Below are positions 1-6,050 of a stretch of DNA of 10,006 nucleotides, piece by piece. Numbering within the stretch: the stretch's first letter is position 1; each line of letters opens with the position of its first letter. Where the stretch lies: positions 1 to 10,006 of the forward strand of contig SBBU01000039.1 of assembly GCA_005239585.1 (NCBI GenBank), in the 5' to 3' direction. The stretch is from Planctomycetaceae bacterium. GTDB taxonomy: Bacteria; Planctomycetota; MHYJ01; SBBU01. The position numbers and the translations under genes are program-made. The notes beneath the pieces were generated by a model. That model was not told the origin of the DNA. It saw nothing but the letters and a program-made list of their open reading frames with translations, and searched no databases.

Positions 1-1953
1 TGGCATAAAGTTGTTGCTGTAGAAAACAAACAAGTAAAATATAAGGCGCAAGACAAACCGGGTATTTACTCAATACGAGTGACAGGTATTGACCCAATCT
101 CAAGGGTTATTCCATCACATACAATAACATTCAAGACAAAACTGCCACCTCTTCCACAATTAGGCATCGAAATCATACCGAATAGAATAGAACATCAACC
201 TGGGGCCGAGATAACCTTTTCTCTGATATCAAAAGAAAAGTTAACAGAACCATGGCTACAGCTCAAAGTAACCCCAACAGAATGGCAAAATGTAGCCCTC
301 TTCGTCCGAAATCAGGTCAGATATAAACTGCCCATAAAAGAGGGAGATTTTTCATTCAGGATCTATGCAAAGGATAAATATGAACGCTCCGTTGAATCCG
401 ACAAGGAGATTTTTGTAAGGATCATCCTCACTACTGTCCCAAGAATCAAGATGATTCTATCTGGATTCAAAGACGGAGATAAGCTTCAAGCAAAGACCCA
501 GGCAATAATTCACTGGGTACCTGCGGAGGCGCTGCAACTTATCTCTGAGATGCACCTACAAGCATTTGACGGTGAATCGTGGAAAAGCATAGAAAAAGTC
601 GCAGCTACCGAAATCAGATTCACTGTACCAGAAAGAGAGGGGGATTACATCCTAAGATTATGGGGAAAAGACAAAAAGGGTAATGAGATTATGTCTGAAG
701 ATCAGGTAAAGATAAGGGTAATTGCACCAAGAATCCCAGTAATACTTGGAATAGATAAAAAGATTCATGCACCAGAAGAAGAGTTAAGCTTACAGATAGT
801 CAGCAAGCCCCCGCTTTTTGACCCTAAAAAGGCCTCATTGGAGATCACAAAATTCCCATATGAGGTCTGGAGAACGATACCGGCGAAGATTACAGACGAA
901 TCAATTAAATTTAATGCGCCTGCAGAATATGGACTTCATTCGGTCAGGCTTAAATATGAGGCGGATAAAATGTGGCTCTATTCAGACCCACTAACATTTG
1001 ACGTTAAATCAAAGATGGCCTCACTCAGGCTCAAGAACTTCAAAGGCGGAGAGTCCATTCCGGGAGGCAAGGGAAGAATGATCTTCATAGAACATCGTGA
1101 CATTGATATAAGCAGGATAAGAATAGCGCTTTCAGATAAAAGCGGTGAAGATGGTTCCTACAAAGAGATTTCACAAGATCAACTTACCTTTAGCTCAAAT
1201 GGAATCCTCTGGAAAGTCCCGCAAGTCACAGGAAAAACGTTTAGGCTGAGAATATCTTATGAATCGATTGTTGATAGCTCTTCAGGAGACTTTATCATTG
1301 ACTCCGTATCACCTCAGGTCAAGGCAACAGGACCAGCCTCTCAACAGGACAAAACACCTATCGAGATTGAATTCACCGATAAACAATCTATTTCCAAGAT
1401 AAAAGATATTTTGCTCTTTGTCTCAAATGATGACGGGAAAAACTGGAATCAGGAAAATATATTCCCATATGGGAAGAAGGTGCTATTTTCTCCTCAAAAT
1501 TTTGGCGAATATGGGATATACCTTGCGGTCAGAAGCGAGGCAAACCTCGAGTCCTCTCTTCCTATCAAGGGAACAAACCCGCAGATTACCATAAAATATA
1601 TTACAGTTAAGCCGCCTACTGGAGATTTAAAGCTTGAAGTTTCAGCCGGAACAAAAGAGAAGATGAAGGGCGGAGAAAAAGTAAAAGTTAAATGGCACGG
1701 CTCGCCGGAAAAAGCAACAGTTACACTCTATGTCTTTGCAGATGATAAGATATATTCAAGGTTGAAAAGCGATCTTAAACCATCAGGCGAGACTGAAATC
1801 GAACTCCCATCCATGAACGCAAAAAAGGCGCAAATCAGGGCCTTGATAGAACTCGATGGCAAGACAGGATGGGTAGCATCTAATTATTTTGAAATCGATA
1901 GTAAACCACCTGATATAATCGATGAACAAATAGTGCCTGAAGGGCAGAACTGA
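1..1953 (+). CDS. Ig-like/fibronectin-like repeat protein, 5' end missing
   Basis: The frame is open from the first base and ends in TGA at 1951-1953, leaving 650 residues. The GTG at 79 lies inside a repeat, so it is unlikely to be the true start; signal peptide and N-terminus are outside the window. The protein is built of about seven beta-rich repeats of roughly 96 residues. Each has an aromatic residue (visible residues W1, W95, W194, W290, Y387, W482, weaker in the last) followed about 20 residues later by a strand pair of the type G-(D/E)-(Y/F)-x-x-R-(L/I)-x-x-x-D/E (for example residues 114-126 and 213-225). This pattern fits Ig-like or FN3-like beta sandwiches, which usually act in adhesion or as spacers on exported proteins. 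The late repeats contain a S-x-D-D-G-K-x-W turn and a GGEKVKVKW strand typical of such domains. No enzyme motif, membrane anchor or sorting signal is visible at the C-terminus. The specific role is unknown. Confidence 0.8.
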   Translation, partial: WHKVVAVENKQVKYKAQDKPGIYSIRVTGIDPISRVIPSHTITFKTKLPPLPQLGIEIIPNRIEHQPGAEITFSLISKEKLTEPWLQLKVTPTEWQNVALFVRNQVRYKLPIKEGDFSFRIYAKDKYERSVESDKEIFVRIILTTVPRIKMILSGFKDGDKLQAKTQAIIHWVPAEALQLISEMHLQAFDGESWKSIEKVAATEIRFTVPEREGDYILRLWGKDKKGNEIMSEDQVKIRVIAPRIPVILGIDKKIHAPEEELSLQIVSKPPLFDPKKASLEITKFPYEVWRTIPAKITDESIKFNAPAEYGLHSVRLKYEADKMWLYSDPLTFDVKSKMASLRLKNFKGGESIPGGKGRMIFIEHRDIDISRIRIALSDKSGEDGSYKEISQDQLTFSSNGILWKVPQVTGKTFRLRISYESIVDSSSGDFIIDSVSPQVKATGPASQQDKTPIEIEFTDKQSISKIKDILLFVSNDDGKNWNQENIFPYGKKVLFSPQNFGEYGIYLAVRSEANLESSLPIKGTNPQITIKYITVKPPTGDLKLEVSAGTKEKMKGGEKVKVKWHGSPEKATVTLYVFADDKIYSRLKSDLKPSGETEIELPSMNAKKAQIRALIELDGKTGWVASNYFEIDSKPPDIIDEQIVPEGQN

Positions 1954-1955
1954 AA

Positions 1956-3257
1956 TCAAAAATTACCTAGGGCATCTCTTATTGCCTTTGCCTTTACCAA
2001 TATCTCTTCATACTCTGATCTAGGCACGCTATCATGCACTATAGCCCCTCCTGTTTGAAATATATATTGATTGCGCTGTGAGATTACAATCCTAATTGCC
2101 ATTGAAAGATGCATCGCACCATCAAGACCCAAATAACCAATAGCACCGGTATAAGGCCCACGATGAACAGGCTCAAGCTCTGATATGATCTCCATTGCCC
2201 TCCTCTTCGGCGCACCGGTCACAGAGCCGCCCGGAAAAGTTGCCTTGATTAAATCTATCTGGTCCAAATCATTTCGCAATTTTCCCTCTACCGTAGCAAC
2301 TGTGTGAAAGACTGTTGGATATTTCTCAACAACCTTTTTTTGAGTAACCTTCACTGACCCGATCTCGCACACCTTTCCAAGGTCATTCCTCTCAAGATCA
2401 ACTATCATCGCAAGCTCTGCATCATCTTTCTTGCTCAATATAAGCTCTTTCCTTATCCTCTCATCCTGCACCCTTGTTGCCCCTCTTTTCCGAGTCCCCT
2501 TTATAGGCTTTGTCCTAACATAACCATTTTTCAAGAAAAGAAATTCTTCTGGTGATGTACTTATCAGGACCTGATTCCCAATCGGCAGGTAAAATCCGAA
2601 CGGTGAAGGATTCCGAGTCCTCAACAAACGATACAAATTGTATGGTTCAATAAGACTGGTTTCATAAAATCTTGTGGAGAGATTCACCTCGTAAATGTCT
2701 CCTTCACGTATATACCTCTTTGCTTTTACTACTGCATCAAGAAAATCTGCCTTGGAGAATTTCTCCCGCCGGCTGAAATTTGTATTACAGTTAATACTGA
2801 CGTCACAAGGCTTTTTTCCTCGTCTCGTCTCAACCATGTAGCGCTTATTTGTCAGCTTGTCTATCACTATAACTCGATTATAAAAGGCAAGGTAAAGATC
2901 GGGCAGACCAAGTTCATCGGATGGCATTTTAACCTTTTCTGTTAGCTTACCCAGTCCATAACCAAAATAACCAACTGCTCCACCCACGAACGGCAGTGGA
3001 ATTCTATTGGACGTGATCTTTTGATCTTTCAGGATTTCTCGTAAGACCTGAAGCAGGTCTTCACGAGAAGAGTATGTCCTGCTACCAGTTGCAATTTTGA
3101 TATTGTCACCAAAGCACCACAACACCAAGTAAGGATCTGCTCCGTAGAACGAAAAACGCCCGAACGTCCCCTGGCTCTCCATAATGAACGGCAAATTCCC
3201 GCAAGGCAGTAAGCAGCCATCTTTAAAATCAATCGCCTTTATAGATGTCTTGGACAT
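1956..3257 (-). CDS. pabB: Aminodeoxychorismate synthase component I (PabB)
   Basis: PabB converts chorismate plus ammonia to 4-amino-4-deoxychorismate, the branch point to p-aminobenzoate and folate, in the cytoplasm with PabA supplying ammonia. From the ATG at 3257 it has 433 residues (E. coli PabB 453). An N-terminal GRFSFYGADP segment (about 33-42) is followed by a complete chorismate-binding domain: SPEEFL (235-240), PIKGTRKRG (251-259), DLERNDLG (287-294), HTVATVEG (318-325), FPGGSVTGAPK (341-351), GPYTGAIGYLG (367-377) and TGGAIVHDS (402-410). The Lys in PIKGT (K253) matches the catalytic lysine of PabB (K274 in E. coli); anthranilate synthase TrpE has PIAGT, so PabB is preferred. The start is uncertain: an in-frame GTG at 3284 would add nine residues. 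Neither start has a good Shine-Dalgarno, but a TATAAA lies 9 nt before the ATG. It is convergent with the Ig-like gene (2 bp gap) and divergent from the zinc-ribbon genes. Confidence 0.93.
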   Translation of the reverse strand: MSKTSIKAIDFKDGCLLPCGNLPFIMESQGTFGRFSFYGADPYLVLWCFGDNIKIATGSRTYSSREDLLQVLREILKDQKITSNRIPLPFVGGAVGYFGYGLGKLTEKVKMPSDELGLPDLYLAFYNRVIVIDKLTNKRYMVETRRGKKPCDVSINCNTNFSRREKFSKADFLDAVVKAKRYIREGDIYEVNLSTRFYETSLIEPYNLYRLLRTRNPSPFGFYLPIGNQVLISTSPEEFLFLKNGYVRTKPIKGTRKRGATRVQDERIRKELILSKKDDAELAMIVDLERNDLGKVCEIGSVKVTQKKVVEKYPTVFHTVATVEGKLRNDLDQIDLIKATFPGGSVTGAPKRRAMEIISELEPVHRGPYTGAIGYLGLDGAMHLSMAIRIVISQRNQYIFQTGGAIVHDSVPRSEYEEILVKAKAIRDALGNF

Positions 3258-3266
3258 GTACGAGAA

Positions 3267-3294
3267 TTTATAGAACTTCCCCACTGAAAGTCCA
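3267..3294 (-). promoter_or_regulatory. Possible pabB promoter
   Basis: Read on the minus strand, TGGACT (3294-3289, 4 of 6 to the -35 consensus) is separated by 16 bp from TATAAA (3272-3267). Transcription would begin near 3260, almost on the ATG at 3257, implying a leaderless message and supporting that start over the GTG at 3284. The -35 is weak and the assignment rests on sigma-70-type consensus only. Confidence 0.3.
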
Positions 3295-3313
3295 GTTTGT
3301 CAAGTTAAATCTA

Positions 3314-3341
3314 TTGCACTCCATATCGAGTGATGTATACT
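3314..3341 (+). promoter_or_regulatory. Promoter for the zinc-ribbon gene pair
   Basis: TTGCAC (3314-3319), a 16-bp spacer and TATACT (3336-3341) resemble a sigma-70-type promoter. The predicted start of transcription is near 3348, giving a leader of about 11 nt before the ATG at 3359, which has no recognisable Shine-Dalgarno. It faces away from pabB. Confidence 0.5.
3317..3332. promoter_or_regulatory. 16-bp near-palindrome inside the promoter spacer
   Basis: CACTCCAT and ATCGAGTG are inverted copies matching at 7 of 8 positions. The palindrome overlaps the end of the proposed -35 box and fills most of the spacer of the zinc-ribbon promoter, where a dimeric regulator could block transcription. 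Chance occurrence cannot be excluded. Confidence 0.3.
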
Positions 3342-3358
3342 ATAGTTCTGGTGTCCTT

Positions 3359-4486
3359 ATGGACTATGAAATCACTATCCAGTGTCCCGGTTGTCAGAGG
3401 CCATTAAAGGCCTATAGCAGCGCAATGGGGAAAAACGTCCAATGCCCCACTTGCCAGATGATCTTTCAGATTGCACCTCCAGAACCAATACAAGCGCCCG
3501 TTAGGGTAATACCACACGAAAGATTTGTTCCGCCGCCACCACTGCCACGATACCAAACAGAGGAAACGGTGATTGATCCCGGGGGTTTTCGTACTGGTGG
3601 GGGTGGAAGAAACGTGAGATGCCCGCAGTGTCAGGCTCTATTTCAAATCCCTGCACCACAGCCAGAACCACCCGTCCCCATGATCCAAAATATATCGATA
3701 CAACAACCACCACAGCCGCCAGTAATGCAACCACCTCAACCACAAATAACGCAGCCACCTCAACCACAGACAACGCAACAACCACAGCTACAAGTGAGTA
3801 ACCCTATAGAGCCAGCAGCAAATCCACAGCAGAGCAATTCAAGCGCTCCAACTGGGACGCAATTACCTACAAATTCAGAAGGGACAACAGGACCAAAATT
3901 TCCAGAACGCAGAAATAGGTTCCAGTCAACAACACAACAAACCAGCCTTGCAAAAAAAGGTTCAACTACCGCTTCAAAATTTAGCCGTACTGCAGGATCA
4001 AAGGGAGAAGTGGAAGAAGAAGGACCAGCTCCCAAAAAGAAGAGGGGCAGCCTTTTGTGGCTGTGGATACTACTCCTACTCGGCTTGCTTGGAGGAGGAG
4101 GATATTTCATATATAAAAAGTCAAGTGAAAAACCCCCTGTGTCAAGCGCTAAAGAAGCTGAGGATCTAAAAAAACTCGTTGATCAAAATTGTAGGACCAA
4201 AGCCGACATTGCTAAGCTAGCTGATGAGTCTGCCCGTGACTCGATCACAAAAAGCCTTGATACAATCACAGAAAGTATTGAATCCTATAACATTACAAGG
4301 CCGCCACATGATTCCAAAGTCACTGGAAACACAGGCATAGTGCGGGTAGGCATAAGATATACAAAAAAGCCACCTGAAGGCGAGCCGAAAGAAATAGCTA
4401 AAACCCTCATATTAAGATTCGAGAAGAAAGTTGAGAACTGGATTCTTCTAGAAGTAAAAGAGAGTGGTTCATCAGGGATGGAATAA
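3359..4486 (+). CDS. Zinc-ribbon single-pass membrane protein, paralog 1
   Basis: 375 residues, no known function. The N-terminus is a four-cysteine zinc ribbon (C9, C12, C29, C32: CPGC-x16-CPTC) followed by FQIAPP. A second CPQC knuckle (C88, C91) repeats only the second half of that ribbon (NVRCPQCQALFQ). Residues about 95-228 are a Pro/Gln- and Ser/Thr-rich, probably disordered linker with a Q/P octad repeat (116-147), a KFPERR motif (180-185) and KKGSTT (199-204). KKKRG (226-230) precedes one membrane helix (about 231-252), so the positive-inside rule places the ribbon in the cytoplasm and the C-terminal ~120 residues outside. That outer domain ends in a beta-rich LILRFEKK...NWILLEV segment, reminiscent of small NTF2-like or lipoprotein-like folds. 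The frame is open back to 3245, but the ribbon begins right at the ATG at 3359, so that start is chosen. The next gene is a paralog 37 bp downstream, probably in the same operon. Confidence 0.88.
   Translation: MDYEITIQCPGCQRPLKAYSSAMGKNVQCPTCQMIFQIAPPEPIQAPVRVIPHERFVPPPPLPRYQTEETVIDPGGFRTGGGGRNVRCPQCQALFQIPAPQPEPPVPMIQNISIQQPPQPPVMQPPQPQITQPPQPQTTQQPQLQVSNPIEPAANPQQSNSSAPTGTQLPTNSEGTTGPKFPERRNRFQSTTQQTSLAKKGSTTASKFSRTAGSKGEVEEEGPAPKKKRGSLLWLWILLLLGLLGGGGYFIYKKSSEKPPVSSAKEAEDLKKLVDQNCRTKADIAKLADESARDSITKSLDTITESIESYNITRPPHDSKVTGNTGIVRVGIRYTKKPPEGEPKEIAKTLILRFEKKVENWILLEVKESGSSGME
3704..3799 (+). repeat. 24-bp tandem repeat coding Q/P-rich octads
   Basis: Four consecutive 24-bp units (3704, 3728, 3752, 3776) encode QPPQPPVM, QPPQPQIT, QPPQPQTT and the degenerate QQPQLQVS. 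Units two and three are nearly identical in DNA, suggesting expansion by slippage or unequal recombination. The repeat lies in the cytoplasmic linker of paralog 1 and is absent from paralog 2. Confidence 0.8.
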
Positions 4487-4503
4487 ATCCGGCTCCGAAC
4501 TTT

Positions 4504-4511
4504 AAAAGGAG
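4504..4511 (+). promoter_or_regulatory. Shine-Dalgarno site for the second zinc-ribbon gene
   Basis: AAAAGGAG ends 12 nt before the ATG at 4524, a slightly long spacing. It is the clearest ribosome-binding site in the window and contrasts with the genes that appear to lack one, as expected for an internal operon gene. No separate promoter is evident in the 37-bp gap. Confidence 0.65.
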
Positions 4512-4523
4512 TCACTTTTTCCT

Positions 4524-5582
4524 ATGGACGACAAGGTTACTGTTCAGTGTCCCAGTTGCCAGCGGACTCTGCGTGCACCAAGCAGCATGTTGGGCAAGAA
4601 TGTAAAATGCCCCGGCTGCCAGGTAATATTTCAGATTGCTCCACCTGATCCAGTAGAGGCCCATGTCCAACCATCACAGCCCGACCAAACAATGCTTGAC
4701 GAAAATGCATCCAGATCCAATACTGCCCAGTGTAAACACAACGTTAGATGTCCCAAGTGTCAGACATCATTTCAGTTTACAGCGCCAAAGCCAGCCATCC
4801 AATCGACGTTTACACCAACAGCCTCGACAAATAGTTCTGCCCAGACGACGGTTAATGTCCCTATGCAACCAGCAGAAGAGACGGAACAAGATTTAAGCAA
4901 CCAAGAACCTTTCCAAGAAGACCTAGAAGAGACTCTCGTAGCACCAAGACAATCGCCTTCAACCAAGTTTCCAGAACGGAGGAGCAAATTCCAGTCTGGA
5001 TCAAAACCGGCTGGCTTTCAGAAAAAAGGCTCAACGACCTCTGCCCGTAGATTCGGTAAAACACCTACTAGAGGCGCAAGGATGTCAGAAGAAGGCGAGG
5101 AAGAAGAATATGTAGCACCACGAAAGAAAAAAGGGAGCATGTTATGGCTGTGGGTCGTACTCGGAATTTTACTTATTGGCGGTTCTCTCGTACTTATAAT
5201 TTCTCAGGCCAACAAGACACCTGCCACCCAGAGCTTTAAAGAGGATGAGGATAAGATAAGAAAATTTCTGGAAGACAAGTTTGTACAAAGTAAAAAAATA
5301 GAGGATATAATAGCGCTGTCAGATTCACAGGAATCTATAAAAACTGCGTTAGAAACTGATCTCAAAGATATTACGATTACATCCGCAAAGATAGATAAAG
5401 ATGGCGTCAAGGTATCTAGTAAAGACTTGGCTATTGCCAAGATAAAGCTGGAAGTCTCTGTAAATCAACCGCAAGGAGACCCCAAAACCGAAAAGAGAAC
5501 CATGGAACTCAAGTTTACACGAAAAGACAAAGGGTGGGTTTTGAATAACGCCAGGGTACTTGGCAGCACATCAAGCGATTAA
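4524..5582 (+). CDS. Zinc-ribbon single-pass membrane protein, paralog 2
   Basis: 352 residues, clearly a tandem duplicate of the upstream gene with the same architecture, function unknown. The N-terminal zinc ribbon has C9, C12, C29 and C32 with the same SSMLGKNVKCPGCQVIFQIAPP-type core. A second half ribbon carries C76 and C79 (CPKC), with C70 and H72 close by that could act as extra ligands. The linker (about 85-203) is Ser/Thr/Glu-rich, lacks the Q/P octads, but keeps KFPERR (148-153), FQS (156-158) and KKGSTT (167-172). PRKKKG precedes one helix (about 206-227), so the ribbon should be cytoplasmic and residues 228-352 extracytoplasmic. The outer domain again ends in a beta-rich ...MELKFTRKDKGWVL segment. 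Between paralogs, ribbon, linker motifs and membrane border are well conserved, whereas the rest of the linker and the outer domain have diverged strongly. A terminator follows 70 bp downstream and closes the transcription unit. Confidence 0.88.
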   Translation: MDDKVTVQCPSCQRTLRAPSSMLGKNVKCPGCQVIFQIAPPDPVEAHVQPSQPDQTMLDENASRSNTAQCKHNVRCPKCQTSFQFTAPKPAIQSTFTPTASTNSSAQTTVNVPMQPAEETEQDLSNQEPFQEDLEETLVAPRQSPSTKFPERRSKFQSGSKPAGFQKKGSTTSARRFGKTPTRGARMSEEGEEEEYVAPRKKKGSMLWLWVVLGILLIGGSLVLIISQANKTPATQSFKEDEDKIRKFLEDKFVQSKKIEDIIALSDSQESIKTALETDLKDITITSAKIDKDGVKVSSKDLAIAKIKLEVSVNQPQGDPKTEKRTMELKFTRKDKGWVLNNARVLGSTSSD

Positions 5583-5651
5583 GAACGCATCCGTAAATTA
5601 GCTTTTTCATGAGTATCATGGCTTCAAGCACTAAGGTGGCTAGACTCGCCT

Positions 5652-5676
5652 AAAAACCGAAGCGCTTCGGTTTTTT
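5652..5676 (+). terminator. Intrinsic terminator after the zinc-ribbon operon
   Basis: AAAAACCGAAGC is followed directly by its reverse complement GCTTCGGTTTTT plus one more T. The RNA would fold into a CCGAA/TTCGG stem with a GCGC loop, followed by six U residues. The A-tract on the left makes it potentially bidirectional. It lies 70 bp after the stop codon of paralog 2. Confidence 0.88.
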
Positions 5677-5877
5677 CATTAACCACATAGAAATCAATTT
5701 TCAAATGCATCAAGTCCTGTCTGTTCTATTCTGAGCCTTGTAGAAATTCCTGAAATAATTTTTTTTCTAAACATTCCGTCCTATTCTCACTTGAGTTTTT
5801 TGGACATGATTTTTCATACAACCCTCTTTAGACCCCTCAATCTTCGAAAAGGTTGCAAGAAAATGAAATTTTCATAC

Positions 5878-5906
5878 TTGCCTGAACAAACGTCAGCTGT
5901 TATATT
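5878..5906 (+). promoter_or_regulatory. Possible tRNA-Val promoter
   Basis: TTGCCT (5878-5883), 17 bp, TATATT (5901-5906). Transcription would start near 5913, about 25 nt before the mature tRNA 5' end, leaving a short leader for RNase P. A second AT-rich candidate (TATTAT at 5922-5927) lacks a good -35. Confidence 0.4.
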
Positions 5907-5937
5907 ATCGTCTTTGATTCATATTATAACCCAAAAC

Positions 5938-6010
5938 GGGTGGTTAGCTCAGTTGGCAGAGCGCGTGGATCACACCCACGAGGTCACAGGTTCGAGTCCT
6001 GTACCACCCA
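5938..6010 (+). tRNA. tRNA-Val (anticodon CAC)
   Basis: A complete 73-nt cloverleaf. The acceptor stem GGGTGGT (5938-5944) pairs fully with ACCACCC (6003-6009). The D stem is GCTC/GAGC around AGTTGGCA. The anticodon stem CGTGG/CCACG encloses ATCACAC, giving anticodon CAC at 5971-5973, which reads GUG valine codons. The variable loop is AGGTC, and the T stem ACAGG/CCTGT encloses TTCGAGT. Discriminator A73 together with A35 and C36 matches known bacterial tRNA-Val identity elements. The 3' CCA is not encoded (the next bases are TTA), so it must be added by the CCA-adding enzyme. No other tRNA is nearby. Confidence 0.97.
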
Positions 6011-6013
6011 TTA

Positions 6014-6041
6014 TTGACCCTTCTATAGCTTTGTTTACACT
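6014..6041 (+). promoter_or_regulatory. Possible promoter of the antiporter-pabA unit
   Basis: TTGACC (6014-6019), 16 bp, TACACT (6036-6041). The -10 box ends 9 nt before the ATG at 6051, so transcription would begin within a few bases of the start codon. No terminator is seen between the tRNA and this site, so read-through from the tRNA promoter is also possible. Confidence 0.45.
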
Positions 6042-6050
6042 ATCTAGGAC

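Larger units (their letters stand above)
5583..5937. other. Intergenic region between the zinc-ribbon pair and tRNA-Val
   Basis: This 355-bp stretch has no credible protein gene. It holds the terminator at 5652-5676, a small CATGA-gta-TCATG hairpin at 5608-5620, and a possible tRNA promoter at 5878-5906. The middle (about 5680-5875) is AT-rich with T-runs and shows no recognisable RNA gene or repeat. A start codon at 5791 opens an 87-codon frame, but it reads straight through the tRNA and is rejected. Confidence 0.7.

Noticed and set aside
1956..3257. Anthranilate synthase (TrpE) or isochorismate synthase identity for the minus-strand gene
   Set aside because: The PIKGT lysine marks aminodeoxychorismate synthase; TrpE has PIAGT, and salicylate/isochorismate synthases carry an Ala-type motif there.
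3298..3303. Perfect TTGACA on the minus strand as the pabB -35 box
   Set aside because: The nearest good -10 (TATAAA, 3272-3267) is 25 bp away, too far for a sigma-70-type promoter, and no -10 occurs at 16-18 bp.
3245..3358. Longer start (3245) for the first zinc-ribbon protein
   Set aside because: The extra 38 residues overlap the pabB start and the promoter, look random, and are absent from the paralog, whose zinc ribbon also begins at its initiator Met.
3704..3799. CRISPR-like array
   Set aside because: The 24-bp units are contiguous with no spacers and keep the reading frame, so this is a coding tandem repeat.
3501..4110. Minus-strand and alternative plus-strand open frames across the linker of paralog 1 (3501-3785, 3760-4110, 3619-3801)
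   Set aside because: They are by-products of the biased CAA/CCA repeat composition: low-complexity Val/Ala-rich or Thr-rich translations that overlap a well-supported gene.
5938..6010. tRNA-Val as an integration site for a mobile element
   Set aside because: There is no integrase, no direct repeat of the tRNA 3' end in the window, and the flanking genes look like ordinary chromosomal genes.
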